Source: RH-AL1 sp965198715
GTDB taxonomy: Bacteria; Pseudomonadota; Alphaproteobacteria; Rhizobiales; Beijerinckiaceae
Direction of reading: 5' to 3'
Assembly (NCBI GenBank): GCA_965198715.1
Contig: CBDAPV010000001.1
Span: 868,001-932,000, forward strand
Length of the DNA stretch: 64,000 nt
The position numbers were made by a program, and so were the translations under genes. The notes under the pieces are model-generated. The model saw only the letters and a program-made list of their open reading frames with translations, was not told the DNA's origin and searched no databases. Positions 1-8,830 of this stretch are shown here, one piece after another; within the stretch, counting starts at the first letter, position 1, and each line of letters begins with the position of its first letter.

Positions 1-495
1 ACCCCCGTCGAAGATCGTCGCCCACCAATCGCGCAACGGTTCCGGAAGCGGGAGTCGCGGCATTAGGGCCGACACGTAGTCGCGGAAGGCCGCGACCATC
101 GATGCGTCCTCGCCGTCCGACGCGGCGAAGGCCCAGGCCTCATGGTTGGCGCCCATGCCGCCATGGGTCAGGTTCCCGCTGCCGACGGCCAAAGCCGCCC
201 CGTCCGGGCCGCTGAGGAACAGTGCCTTCGGGTGGAAGCGTCTAGCGCCTCCCAAGTCGACGGGCACCACGCGGTACCGGTCGCCCAGGCCGTCGACGAG
301 GCTGGACTGCACCGCGAACGCCTGCGCTGCGCAAGCGGCGTCGGCGAAGACGACGAGGCGGGGGTCGCCGGCCCGGCGCAGTCGGGGCGCGAGCACGGAC
401 TGGAGGAATAGAAAGTCGATGTTGTGGGTCAGGACCAAGGCGTGCCGCGCCTTCGGGACCCGCCCGGCGAGCCACTCGAGGACGTTGCGCCTCAC
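1..495 (-). CDS. PLD-family (HKD-like) protein, N-terminal part only
   Basis: The gene runs off the left edge, so only about 165 N-terminal residues are visible. Residues 88-90 (HPK, in RFHPK) followed by a GSGNLT motif at 105-110 match the HxK...GSxN half-motif of phospholipase D-type nucleases. The N-terminal block around LTHNIDF resembles the start of large PLD proteins that often carry a helicase further on. The GTG start at 495 overlaps the TGA of the upstream gene as GTGA, so the two are translationally coupled. A defence role is an inference from the fold and the coupled unknown partner; the catalytic second half and any helicase lie outside the window. Confidence 0.7.
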   Translation of the reverse strand, partial: MRRNVLEWLAGRVPKARHALVLTHNIDFLFLQSVLAPRLRRAGDPRLVVFADAACAAQAFAVQSSLVDGLGDRYRVVPVDLGGARRFHPKALFLSGPDGAALAVGSGNLTHGGMGANHEAWAFAASDGEDASMVAAFRDYVSALMPRLPLPEPLRDWWATIFDGG

Positions 496-1967
496 GCTCG
501 AACGCCGAGGCCCGGCACGCCCGCGTCCTCCAGCACCCTCACCATGTTCCACAGGCGCGACCCGCTCCGGCCGGCGGGCGTCGCGGCCCTCGTCGTCAGC
601 AGCTTCGCGCCTTCGGGGAAGAAGCGGAGCGAGCATTTCTGGCCGCCGCCCATCTTGCGGAAGGTCGTCGCGAAGTGGGCCTCGACGGCGATTCGGGCCA
701 GCGACCGCAGCGTGTCGGCGAAGGGGGCGGCGCCCGCGGCTTCGACGCAGGCGAGCGCGCGCTCGCCGATCGAACGCCGGTCCATGAAGCGTTCGGAGGA
801 GCGAAGGGCGGCGCTCTGGGCCGCCAGCGCCGAGGCGAGCGCGAAGGCGGCGAGCGCCCTGGCGTGCGATGGGAGGCTATCGAGGTCGCCCGGCAGTCCT
901 GCCAGCCACAGATCCAATGGCACGCTTGCGCGAGCGTCCGCGCCGGACGCGAAGCCGGCGCTGGCGGCTTCGGGCCACGCTGCTGCCAGACGCGCGGGGA
1001 CGTCCGCTTGGGCGAGCCAGTCGTCAATCAACTCCGTGAGCGTCGCCTCGCGGCGTTCGTGGACGGCCGAGGACACGGCGCTCAGCATCAGCTCGATCGA
1101 GTAATGCAGGCGGCAACGCCATTCGTACTCCGCCCACGTCAGATCGATTGCAGCCCCTTCCACGCCGGTAACGGCGCGGCGCCACGCCGTCGCGAGCAGG
1201 ACGTCGACGCGCCTAGGGTCGCCGCCTCCCGCCCGCAGCCAATTGACCGTCTGCGCGAAGCGGCCGTAGGCTGCCTCGACTTGAGCGGCCGTCGCATCGT
1301 CGGGACGCCACGGCTGCAGCAGCGCGTCGCGCAGCGCCTCTGCTTCCCCGGTCGCGGGGTCGAGCGATCGCAGCGAGAAGTGCGGGGCGAGGGCGCGCGC
1401 CTCGTCCGAGCCAACCCCGTCGGACGACACGACGGCGCGCCATCCAACGTCGGCGAGGGCTCGACGGCGTACGTCCCACGTCGCACGTCCGCGCGGGGTG
1501 AGTGCGAAGGGGACGGGCACACCCTGCCCCGCGTAAGCGAGCAGCCCCAGAGCGCGGCACAGCCCGAAGTAGGTCCCAAGCATCGTGCCGCCGCCGTGCT
1601 CGGGGAAGGGCACGGTTCCTCCGGCCACGAGCGCGGCCATCTGCGGCTGGAACATCTGGGTGCCGATCGCCCCGCCCGGGGCACCCCCGCCCCCTTCGAC
1701 GGTCGAGCAGGCCAGCACGAGGAACTCGATGCGCCGCAGGAAGGTGGAGAAACGATCCGGTGAGTAGCTCGTCTCGCCGGCATCGGCTTCGGCCGAGAAA
1801 AACTCGCCAATGGCCCAGGTGAGAATGGTCAGGTAACGGCCGCGCAGCGTGACGGTCGTGATCCCGTTGACGAAGAGGGCTTCCATCTGCTGGTCCAGCC
1901 CTCGGATCCCGGCGATGTCCACCCCGGCCGTCCTATCGACGGCCGCATCGCCCCATGCCACGTCCAT
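492..1967 (-). CDS. Hypothetical protein coupled to the PLD-family gene
   Basis: A 491-residue alanine- and arginine-rich protein that I do not recognise as a named family. No signal peptide, membrane span or P-loop is visible; it looks soluble and helical. The frame stays open upstream to an ATG at 2084, but the ATG at 1967 is preceded 9 bases earlier by a strong GGAGGAG ribosome site and is preferred. Its stop overlaps the GTG start of the PLD-family gene, so the two proteins probably act together, perhaps as partner or recognition subunit of a nuclease system. That role is inference. Confidence 0.7.
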   Translation of the reverse strand: MDVAWGDAAVDRTAGVDIAGIRGLDQQMEALFVNGITTVTLRGRYLTILTWAIGEFFSAEADAGETSYSPDRFSTFLRRIEFLVLACSTVEGGGGAPGGAIGTQMFQPQMAALVAGGTVPFPEHGGGTMLGTYFGLCRALGLLAYAGQGVPVPFALTPRGRATWDVRRRALADVGWRAVVSSDGVGSDEARALAPHFSLRSLDPATGEAEALRDALLQPWRPDDATAAQVEAAYGRFAQTVNWLRAGGGDPRRVDVLLATAWRRAVTGVEGAAIDLTWAEYEWRCRLHYSIELMLSAVSSAVHERREATLTELIDDWLAQADVPARLAAAWPEAASAGFASGADARASVPLDLWLAGLPGDLDSLPSHARALAAFALASALAAQSAALRSSERFMDRRSIGERALACVEAAGAAPFADTLRSLARIAVEAHFATTFRKMGGGQKCSLRFFPEGAKLLTTRAATPAGRSGSRLWNMVRVLEDAGVPGLGVRA

Positions 1968-2375
1968 AAACTGCGACTCCTCCGGCATTGCAGGTTGCAG
2001 CGAAGCGATAATGGCACAGTGACAAAAGTCGAGGCGAGGCCCCAGAATTATCGAGTTCCCCCTCGACCAAGTATCGCCGTCCATCCCTCGTAGGTTAGGG
2101 CCATGCTCTTCCGCGTCAGGCAGGGGAGGCCGCGAAGCTCGTGATCTGCTCGTCTATTCTGGTCATGCGGATTCGCATCGAGCAGGGCTGGAGATTGCGA
2201 ACGTCGACCACCGTGCGGCAGGCAATTGTCTTCAGCCTAGCCTGGGGTGCCAGCGCGACGCTTAATACCTCATCCAGGGCCGTGTCTCGCATCCGACACT
2301 CGCGCTTGTGCACCGGCGTCAAATGTCTGCTCACGAGCAAGCCGGAAAACGGCGGCAATGGCCGGGTCTGGCGCG
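1968..2375. other. Intergenic region at the left boundary of the first element
   Basis: About 400 bases with no convincing gene on either strand. It separates the PLD pair from the recombinase cassette. Homology with the second cassette stops at the HTH gene end, so one end of the integrated element may lie here, but no attachment core can be identified. Confidence 0.4.
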
Positions 2376-2759
2376 TTACGGAAGCGCCCGTCGCTGCTCG
2401 ACCCAATTCGTTGAGAACGGCCGCAGCAGCACGACCGCCTCAATGCCATCAGCCTGCCGCCCCTCGACGATTGCCTCGACGATGTCGGGCGCCAGCAAGG
2501 TGAGCCGCAGCACCCGACTGACGTAGGATGGGTTGATCTTTTCAGCGGCGGCGAGCTCTGCGGCGGAGCCGTAGCGACCGCTCTCCAGCAGTTTGTCCCA
2601 GCGATGGGCGCGGGCGAGAGCCTTGACGAGGGTGCTGTCGATGCGCGGGCGCTGCGGAGCTAGGGTACTGCCGTCGGCTGATATGGCGAGCTTGCGGCCA
2701 CCGCGCTTGCGGATGGTGAAGGGCACCCGCACCGTGAGCGTCTGCGCTGGCGTGCTCAT
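2376..2759 (-). CDS. ParB/KorB-like helix-turn-helix protein of the recombinase cassette (copy 1)
   Basis: A 127-residue basic protein. A helix-turn-helix of the ParB/KorB type is visible around residues 60-95 (AAELAAAEKINPSYVSR), preceded by an RKRGGRK basic segment. Its ATG overlaps the recombinase stop as ATGA, so it is the third gene of a coupled DUF2924 - recombinase - HTH operon. A close paralogue sits at 59225-59629. In such cassettes the small HTH protein is a plausible recombination-directionality or regulatory factor, but this is inferred only from position. Confidence 0.8.
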   Translation of the reverse strand: MSTPAQTLTVRVPFTIRKRGGRKLAISADGSTLAPQRPRIDSTLVKALARAHRWDKLLESGRYGSAAELAAAEKINPSYVSRVLRLTLLAPDIVEAIVEGRQADGIEAVVLLRPFSTNWVEQRRALP

Positions 2760-4096
2760 GCTGCCTTCTCGAGGTGCTTGGCGCTTCCGGAGATATCCCG
2801 CGCCAAGTGGGCCAGCCCGTCGACACGCAGTCGCAGGTCGAAGCCTTGCAAGCCGACATCGATGCGCTCGACCAGCAGCTGAACGATGCGCGCCTGCTCG
2901 GCCGGGAACAGCTCATCCCAGAGCGGGTCGAGATCCTGCAGCGCTTGCCGCACCTGTTCCTCGCTGATGCCATCCGCTTTCGTCTTCGATGCCCGCCACG
3001 TGCCGACCACAATCTCCGGCGCCCGCAGCAGGCCGCGCACCTGGTCGATCACCGCAGCCTCGATCTCCGCCGCTGGCAGCCGCCCAACCGGGCAGGCGTC
3101 GCGTCCCTGCTTCAGCACGGCCTGGCTGACGTAGTAGCGGTAGAGCCGTCCGCCCTTGCGGGTGTGGGTCGGCGACATGGCGCAGCCGGTCGGGCCGAAG
3201 ATCAGCCCCTTCAGCAAGGCCGGCGCCGAGGTCCGAGTGTCGGCGGCGCGTTTGCGCGGGCTCTCCTGAAGGATGCCGTGCACCTTGTCCCAGAGCGCCC
3301 GGCTGACGATCGCCTGATGCTCGCCGGGGTACGCCGTGCCCTTATGGACCGCCTCGCCGACGTAAACCCGGTTGGTGAGCAGCTTGTAGAGGAAGCCCTT
3401 GTCGATCGGCTTGCCTCGAGGCGTCAGCACGCCCTCCTTGGCCAAGGCCCCTGCTAGCGTGGTCGCGGAGCCGCCTTTTGCGAAGCGCTCGAAGATCATG
3501 CGCACCGTCGCTGCCTGCTGTTCCTGGATGACGAGCTTGCGATCGCGCACGACGTAGCCGAAGGGCACGGTGCCGCCCATCCACATGCCCTTGCGGCGGG
3601 AGGCGGCAAACTTGTCCCGGATGCGCTCACCGATCACCTCGCGTTCAAATTGCGCGAAAGAGAGCAGCATGTTGAGCGTGAGGCGACCCATCGACGTCGT
3701 GGTGTTGAACGATTGTGTGGTCGACACGAAGGTCACCTGATGCCGGTCGAATACCTCGACGAGCTTGGCGAAATCGAGCAAGGCGCGGCTGAGACGATCG
3801 ATCTTGTAGACCACGACGACGTCGATTTTGCCGGCTTCGATGTCGGTGAGAAGACGCTTCAGCGCCGGTCGCTCCAGCGTGCCACCGGAGATGCCGCCAT
3901 CGTCGTAGCGGTCGGGCACCAGGATCCAGCCTTCGGCGCGCTGGCTCGTGACATAAGCCTCGCAACCCTCGCGTTGAGCGTCGAGGCTGTTGAAGTTCTG
4001 CTCCAGGCCCTCCTCGCTGCTCTTGCGGGTGTAGACGGCGCAACGGAGCTTGCGAGCCGCCGGCGGCGCCAGAGGAGCTTCCAGAAGGGCCTTCAT
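2756..4096 (-). CDS. Large serine recombinase (site-specific integrase), copy 1
   Basis: About 446 residues. The N-terminal resolvase domain carries the catalytic serine in YTRKSSEEGLEQ, the YDDGGISGGTLERP segment, and the KIDRLSR motif. It is followed by the Recombinase domain (GTVPFGY; TPRGKPIDKGFLYKLLTNRVY) and a zinc-ribbon/coiled-coil region. This is the usual size and order for a large serine integrase. The frame is open further upstream, but the ATG at 4096 overlaps the stop of the DUF2924 gene as ATGA and is chosen. It should catalyse integration and excision of the element starting here. A paralogue with the same neighbours lies at 59626-60966. Confidence 0.93.
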   Translation of the reverse strand: MKALLEAPLAPPAARKLRCAVYTRKSSEEGLEQNFNSLDAQREGCEAYVTSQRAEGWILVPDRYDDGGISGGTLERPALKRLLTDIEAGKIDVVVVYKIDRLSRALLDFAKLVEVFDRHQVTFVSTTQSFNTTTSMGRLTLNMLLSFAQFEREVIGERIRDKFAASRRKGMWMGGTVPFGYVVRDRKLVIQEQQAATVRMIFERFAKGGSATTLAGALAKEGVLTPRGKPIDKGFLYKLLTNRVYVGEAVHKGTAYPGEHQAIVSRALWDKVHGILQESPRKRAADTRTSAPALLKGLIFGPTGCAMSPTHTRKGGRLYRYYVSQAVLKQGRDACPVGRLPAAEIEAAVIDQVRGLLRAPEIVVGTWRASKTKADGISEEQVRQALQDLDPLWDELFPAEQARIVQLLVERIDVGLQGFDLRLRVDGLAHLARDISGSAKHLEKAA

Positions 4097-4542
4097 GCGG
4101 CGGCTCCCTGCTGGTTCTTGAGGCCGAAGAAGATCCAGCCGTTCCACTGCGTGCCGGTAATCGCGCGAGCGACGGCGGAGAGCGACTGGTACGGCCGCCC
4201 CTGCCATTCATAGCCGTCGGCGAGGACAGTGACGGTCTGCGAGGTGCCCTTCCACTCACGGATAAGCCGCGTGCCGGCGATCGGCTTGGCATCCATCCGG
4301 GGCTTGCGCTTGCCCGAGCGCTTGCCGTCGAGCTGCTCGCCCAAGGCCTCGAGCTTTTTCACCGTCGCCGGCTTCAGCCCGCCGAAGGCCAACTCCTGGA
4401 TGCGATAGGCTAGCCGGCTTTCGAGAAATCGACGATTATACGGCGGTGGCTCTCTATCGAAGAGCTTGCGCCATTGCGCCTTCAGGTCCGCGGTCGACGT
4501 CGTCTTCAGCGCCGCCAATTGCGCCAGCACCAGATCGCTCAT
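4093..4542 (-). CDS. DUF2924 family protein of the recombinase cassette (copy 1)
   Basis: A 149-residue protein of the DUF2924 family, recognisable from the PYNRRFLESRLAYRIQEL block and the C-terminal GRPYQSLSAVARAITG segment, where a conserved W..W.F..L ending follows. DUF2924 genes commonly precede large serine recombinases in alphaproteobacterial elements, and here the stop overlaps the recombinase start. The exact function is unknown. The fold suggests a DNA-binding accessory protein. Confidence 0.88.
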   Translation of the reverse strand: MSDLVLAQLAALKTTSTADLKAQWRKLFDREPPPYNRRFLESRLAYRIQELAFGGLKPATVKKLEALGEQLDGKRSGKRKPRMDAKPIAGTRLIREWKGTSQTVTVLADGYEWQGRPYQSLSAVARAITGTQWNGWIFFGLKNQQGAAA

Positions 4543-4996
4543 GCCCCTGCCTCACCCGTGCACTTCTGTTGCGCACCACCGCTCTGCTGCGGCGGCAAGT
4601 CGAGACAACTGTCTCCCCGCGGTGGAGATAAAGCCCTTGACTGGCGGTGGTGGAGGCGGACCAGGCCGGCGGCGAGGATCTCGCACAGGGCGGAGAGGCG
4701 TTCGTCGGGAGGCAAACAACGCGTACTTGCAACCATTACAAGTTGATGCCTTCCCCTGACCGGAAAAGATAGCGGAATCTGAGGCTTGAGCCCGTGGATC
4801 GGGAAAGAAAGCAGGCGCAGGAATCTTAGCGCAAAGAGGACCGTGTTGGAGCTTCTGCAGAGCCGGCGAGCGGACCATCCTCAGCTCAAGACATGGACTC
4901 GACAATGGCTTAATGAGAACGTAATAGGAACATCAACGAAGGGGCGACCTCGGAAGCCATGGCGCGAGATAAGCGTAGGTTGCGAGCAACGAGCGT
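4543..4996. other. Upstream region of cassette 1; its proximal ~230 bp are repeated at cassette 2
   Basis: No supported gene. Bases about 4543-4780 closely resemble 61413-61690, sharing long identical blocks such as CTGTCTCCCCGC, GTTGATGCCTTC and GGGAAAGAAAGCAGGCG, and so belong to the recombinase cassette. It probably contains the cassette promoter and may contain recombination sites. A short ORF in this stretch has poor codon character and is not called. Confidence 0.5.
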
Positions 4997-5506
4997 ATGG
5001 TCACCGCATCAACCGGGCGTTTTCAATATGAGATCGATGGCTACGAGTTTAGCCAAGCTAGGGTCGAATTTCACATCCTGTTCGACGACCTTTGGGACAG
5101 AGCGCTCCGCGCAGGGATCCATGAAGACGAGCTGACCTGTCACACCAACAACCTGACAAAAGCCCTCTCTCGCGCAAAAGATTTCGAGGATGCTGTAGGC
5201 GAAGCCATCGGAGTTCTATGCGATGAGCGTCAGGCGGCGATCTACCTGCTCATGTGCGATTTAATCGATGCGGCGTACACGACCGGGGCTTCTACAGTTC
5301 TCGCCGGCCTCGATAAGACAGCACGCGAGCGAATTGCAAGGCGAACTGAGAAAGCGCGTGCTGCTCGAACGAGTCCTGAACGCGAGGCAATGATTGCCGC
5401 AGCCATTGAGAGCTACGGTCCCAAAGTGGTAAACATTCAAAAGCGATTGCGGCAGCTCGGCATCACGCTTGGCGACGACGCGATCCGTCGCCGTCGAAAA
5501 AAGTGA
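4997..5506 (+). CDS. Hypothetical protein with a basic C-terminal HTH-like tail
   Basis: A 169-residue protein with no family I recognise. The middle is helical; the C-terminal 40 residues (VNIQKRLRQLGITLGDDAIRRRRKK region) read like a small helix-turn-helix with a basic tail, so it may bind DNA. Its stop codon lies inside the first of two tandem palindromes upstream of the next gene, which makes it a candidate regulator of that promoter. Start codon choice is uncertain because no clear ribosome site is visible. Confidence 0.55.
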   Translation: MVTASTGRFQYEIDGYEFSQARVEFHILFDDLWDRALRAGIHEDELTCHTNNLTKALSRAKDFEDAVGEAIGVLCDERQAAIYLLMCDLIDAAYTTGASTVLAGLDKTARERIARRTEKARAARTSPEREAMIAAAIESYGPKVVNIQKRLRQLGITLGDDAIRRRRKK

Positions 5507-5555
5507 CGCTTCTATCCAGACGCGGACCAAAGATGACGCGTCTGCATAGACGCGG
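5504..5555. promoter_or_regulatory. Tandem palindromic operator upstream of an AlpA-like gene
   Basis: Two 22-base units start at 5504 and 5534, exactly 30 bases apart. Unit 2 contains a perfect 7-base inverted repeat CGCGTCT-GCAT-AGACGCG (5537-5554). Unit 1 is the same palindrome with one mismatch (CGCTTCT-ATCC-AGACGCG, 5507-5524). The 60 bases between this site and the next start would hold the promoter. Spacing near three helical turns fits two dimers bound on one face. Confidence 0.6.
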
Positions 5556-5614
5556 CATAGCGCGGAGCTGAAGCCAAGGCGCATCTCGTCCTTCTCTGTT
5601 GAGAGAGGACGTCC

Positions 5615-5827
5615 ATGGCACAAACGGAAGATCATCATCAGCGCTACATCGGCACCGCTGCCTTGGCACAGCGCTACGGCCGCGCCAGCCGAACCATGAT
5701 GCGCTGGGCAAAGGAGCCGCCGCCCGGCTTTCCCAAGCCGACCAAGATCCACGGCCGCAACATGTGGCGCATGGATGAGGTCGAAGCCTACGAGCTGAAG
5801 ACGTCCAGCCCCGCCGAGGCGGCATGA
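5615..5827 (+). CDS. AlpA/excisionase-like MerR-fold DNA-binding protein
   Basis: A 70-residue protein of the helix-turn-helix_17 type: TAALAQRYGRASRTMMRW is the recognition helix region, followed by a wing (PTKIHGRNMWRMDEVEAYE). Such small proteins act as excisionases or prophage regulators. It sits just downstream of a double palindrome, its likely operator, and its stop overlaps the next small ORF as ATGA. The role in excision of this element is an inference from fold and location. Confidence 0.82.
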   Translation: MAQTEDHHQRYIGTAALAQRYGRASRTMMRWAKEPPPGFPKPTKIHGRNMWRMDEVEAYELKTSSPAEAA

Positions 5828-5973
5828 TGCGCCGCCCAGAAGAAGGGCTCCGCGATCGTTGGCGCGATCGGGAGCCCGGTAGATCGGAGCAGTTTGATCG
5901 ACGGCTCGATGTCTACCGTACGCAGCACATCGTCGTTCGGCAAGCACGCAGCACGCTGCTCTCCACGAGCTGA
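5824..5973 (+). CDS. Small hypothetical ORF coupled to the AlpA-like gene
   Basis: A 49-codon frame starting with ATGATG, where the first ATG overlaps the TGA of the preceding gene. The product is strongly charged (Arg/Asp/Glu rich) with no recognisable motif. Translational coupling is the main reason for listing it. A GC-rich stem-loop follows the stop at 5982-6000 without a T tract. Confidence 0.4.
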   Translation: MMRRPEEGLRDRWRDREPGRSEQFDRRLDVYRTQHIVVRQARSTLLSTS

Positions 5974-6492
5974 CCTGTCCAAGCGCCGTTCAGCGGCGCT
6001 CCCGTGACGGTCGGCTGTGGCTCTGCGCGCTGGGCCTGCTCGGATGCTCCCGCCATCGCGTAAAACGAACCTCCACCTCAGCCGACCGTCGCGGTACGCG
6101 CGGTGGTCTTTCTCACGATCCTTGTCCCGCCGCGGCCCCGATGCTCTCGGGGTGCATGAAACGATTGAGGGGGCGTCGGTGACCCCGCAAACAACGCCGA
6201 TGATCGCTCGCCGGAACTCGCCGCTCTACGCGGACTCCGACGGCCCCGATGGCGCTGCAGCCTAGGGGATAGCCCACGCAAACGACCCCCTGCAGGCGAG
6301 CCGAGATCAACTCGGCCGCTTGGTCTCGAACGAGAGGCGGGAGCGGCTGGCCACCGACATCTGGCACGTGGAGTAAACGGGCGAGAGCGCAGCCTCCCAG
6401 ACCGCGTCCGAGGCCCAGCGGCTCTTGCTGGTTACCTAGGGGAGTTCGCGGAGGCGGAGGTATGTCCAAAGCAATCGAAGGAATGACAAACC
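5974..6492. other. Gene-poor stretch in element 1 with a strong stem-loop
   Basis: About 500 bases without a convincing gene. A perfect 7-base-pair hairpin (AGCGCCG-TTCAG-CGGCGCT) is at 5982-6000, immediately after the small ORF. Codon character in all frames is poor, and several out-of-frame fragments suggest decayed coding sequence. Nothing else recognised. Confidence 0.4.
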
Positions 6493-6750
6493 ATGCTGCA
6501 AACAGACCAAGCCGGCTCTTCCGAAAGCCGACCTGACGATGTGACCGCCACCCGTCCAACCAAGCACCTCAACCAGATCGAGCTCTCGCGACGCTGGACC
6601 ATCAGCCCGCGCACCTTGGAGCGCTGGCGGTGGCTGAACGAGGGGCCTGCCTACATGAAAATCGGAGGCAGGGTGGTCTACCGCCTCGACGACATAGAGG
6701 CCTTCGAGGCTCAGCAGGTCCATTCGCCGGGACCAGCCAGCAATGGCTAG
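6493..6750 (+). CDS. Excisionase-like helix-turn-helix protein
   Basis: An 85-residue protein with an HTH_17 core (LSRRWTISPRTLERWRW then GPAYMKIGGRVVYRLDDIEAFE). A nearly identical core occurs in the gene at 63550-63798 in the second element. It overlaps the following primase gene by 8 bases, and in both elements it precedes a P-loop replication-type ATPase. It probably regulates or accompanies replication/excision of the element. Confidence 0.85.
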   Translation: MLQTDQAGSSESRPDDVTATRPTKHLNQIELSRRWTISPRTLERWRWLNEGPAYMKIGGRVVYRLDDIEAFEAQQVHSPGPASNG

Positions 6751-8143
6751 CAACACGCCGCAACCGCGATCGTCCAAGGCAGCCAAGCGCAAGGCGACGC
6801 TCATGACCGAAGACACAGCTGCTTTGCACTTTCTCGCAACTTACGGAGCGACCCTCAGGTACTGCCACGATCACAGGGCCTGGTTCGTCTGGAGCGGCAA
6901 CACGTGGCGGAAGAACACCAGCGGCATCGCTCTTCATCGCGCAAGAGAGCTCGCTAGGCAGATCTCGCGAGGATGCGACAACTCCGCCAGAGTCGCAGCC
7001 GGGCGGGCATCCTTCGCCAGCAGCATCGAGGCGCTCGCCAGAGTCGATCCCGCCTTTGCGGTCGCGGCAGAGCACTGGGACCATGATCCATATCTGCTCG
7101 GCACGCCGGCGGGCACCGTGGACCTTCGATCTGGTGGCTTGCGGCCTCCCGATGCTGCCGATCGCATCACAAAAAGCACAGCAGTCGCGCCAGCCGAAAT
7201 CGTCGAGTGTCCGCGTTGGCTGCAGTTCCTGGACGAGGCAATGGGCGGCGACACCGAGCTCGTTCGCTTCTTGCAGCTTTGGTGCGGGTACAGCTTGACA
7301 GGTGACACGAGACAACAGGCCCTCGTCTTCCTGTTCGGCGATGGCGGAAACGGCAAATCGGCCTTCGTGAACGCTGTCTCCGGCATCCTGGGCGACTACG
7401 CAGCGACCGCAGCTATGGATACGTTCGTCGCCTCCCAGACCGAGCGGCACCTGGCCGAACTCGCCATGCTGCGCGGCGCTCGTCTGGTGACGGCGTCGGA
7501 AACGGAAGAAGGTCGATACTGGGCCGAGAGCCGCATCAAGCAGCTCACTGGTGGCGATCCGATCACCGCGCGCTTCATGCGGCAAAACTTCTTCACCTAC
7601 ATGCCCGCCTTCAAGCTGATGATCGTCGGCAACCACAAGCCCAAGCTCAAGCACGTCGACGCAGCGATGTGCCGGCGTCTTCACATGCTTCCCTTCAGCA
7701 ATAGGCCGCAGGCACCTGATCGCATGCTCGAGCGTAAGCTGCGAGACGAGTGGCCGGGCATTCTCAGGTGGATGATCGCAGGCTGCCTCGACTGGCAGGA
7801 GAACGGCCTCACCAGACCGGCGTGCATTGAAGAAGCAACGGCGGCCTATTTCGACGATCAGGACCTGTTGGGCGAATGGATCAGCCAGTGCTGCGTTCTC
7901 GGCGAAGGCAGGAAGACAACGAGTGCTCAGCTCTTCAGCTCCTGGCAAACCTATGCGCTCGAAAACTTCGAGGAGCCGGGCTCGATCGGTGGCTTCTCGC
8001 AAGCTCTCGAAAAGCGAGGCTTCTGCCTCCTGAAAAACGTACCGACCGGCATCGGATCGCAGCGGCGCCGTGGCTTCAAAGGCATCGGGCTATTCAGCGA
8101 GACGAGCTCGTTGGAGAGCGTCGGCGAGGCGGCTGAGGCGTGA
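6743..8143 (+). CDS. Phage/plasmid P4-type primase C-terminal / SF3 helicase
   Basis: A 466-residue protein. An N-terminal D5-like segment includes the conserved LGTPAGTVDLRSG block (about 119-131). A superfamily 3 helicase core has Walker A FGDGGNGKS at about 198-206 and a downstream MIVGNHKPKL sensor segment. This is the family of D5/P4 primase-helicases that melt and replicate mobile elements. Its start overlaps the excisionase-like gene. No AEP primase active site is visible at the N-terminus, so it may be helicase only. Confidence 0.9.
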   Translation: MASNTPQPRSSKAAKRKATLMTEDTAALHFLATYGATLRYCHDHRAWFVWSGNTWRKNTSGIALHRARELARQISRGCDNSARVAAGRASFASSIEALARVDPAFAVAAEHWDHDPYLLGTPAGTVDLRSGGLRPPDAADRITKSTAVAPAEIVECPRWLQFLDEAMGGDTELVRFLQLWCGYSLTGDTRQQALVFLFGDGGNGKSAFVNAVSGILGDYAATAAMDTFVASQTERHLAELAMLRGARLVTASETEEGRYWAESRIKQLTGGDPITARFMRQNFFTYMPAFKLMIVGNHKPKLKHVDAAMCRRLHMLPFSNRPQAPDRMLERKLRDEWPGILRWMIAGCLDWQENGLTRPACIEEATAAYFDDQDLLGEWISQCCVLGEGRKTTSAQLFSSWQTYALENFEEPGSIGGFSQALEKRGFCLLKNVPTGIGSQRRRGFKGIGLFSETSSLESVGEAAEA

Positions 8144-8365
8144 TGAGGCCTCTCTTTATGATGATCGGCTATACGCGCACATACATACATATAAGAGAAA
8201 GAGGCTTGAGGGCGCCTCATGATGCCTCAGCCGCCTCAAGATCGAGATTAGGATCGTTTGCATGCATTGAGGGAAAGAAAACAATCGAAACGCGGAGTAA
8301 TGCACGGTGGTGTCGGCCGATCGTGCGATGTGAGACAATCGCGCGTCGCCTTCATCGAGCCCGGC

Positions 8366-8830
8366 ATGACGGACGCCAGCACCAGCCCGGGGCGGAACCC
8401 GGGCAATCGCACGGACCACCGGGGCCGAGGCAGGCTTCACCAGCCGACGGACGCGTCACGCAAGCAGGTCGAGGCTCTAGCCAGCTTCGGCGTGGGTCAC
8501 GACGACATCGCCAGGATCGTCGGCATCGGCGACGCGACGCTCAGGAAGCACTACGCCGAGGTCCTCGCCACGGCCGCGGTGAAGGCCAACAGCATGGTCG
8601 CGCAGAGCTTGTTCACCCGCGCCACAAAGGGCGACGGGGCGTCCTCGGTGAGCGCCGCGATTTTTTGGCTGAAGACGCGGGGTCGCTGGCGCGAGCACGA
8701 CGTCCACGAGGTCACGGGTTTGAACGGTGGACCGATCCAGGTTGTGGACATGAGCGCCCTCTCCGACGCGCAGCTCGCCGCGTTGGAGCCGGTGCTCTCG
8801 TCAGTCGCTGTTCTTAGGGAAGGTCGATGA
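8366..8830 (+). CDS. Phage-like HTH protein, possible terminase small subunit-like
   Basis: About 154 residues. The central segment (QVEALASFGVGHDDIARIVGIGDATLRKHY) is a clear helix-turn-helix as seen in terminase small subunit-like and phage-associated DNA-binding proteins, followed by FWLKTRGRWRE. The frame extends upstream to 8258, but the codons there look non-coding, so the ATG at 8366 is preferred; no good ribosome site decides it. The stop overlaps the start of the methyltransferase gene, so the pair is coupled. Confidence 0.7.
   Translation: MTDASTSPGRNPGNRTDHRGRGRLHQPTDASRKQVEALASFGVGHDDIARIVGIGDATLRKHYAEVLATAAVKANSMVAQSLFTRATKGDGASSVSAAIFWLKTRGRWREHDVHEVTGLNGGPIQVVDMSALSDAQLAALEPVLSSVAVLREGR

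Noticed and set aside
4786..5031. An 81-codon plus-strand frame
   Set aside because: Basic, low-information composition, no ribosome site, and it overlaps the repeated cassette leader and the better-supported gene at 4997.
6017..6265. An 82-codon frame in the gap of element 1
   Set aside because: Arginine/serine/proline-rich as expected for chance frames in GC-rich DNA, with no start signal or motif.
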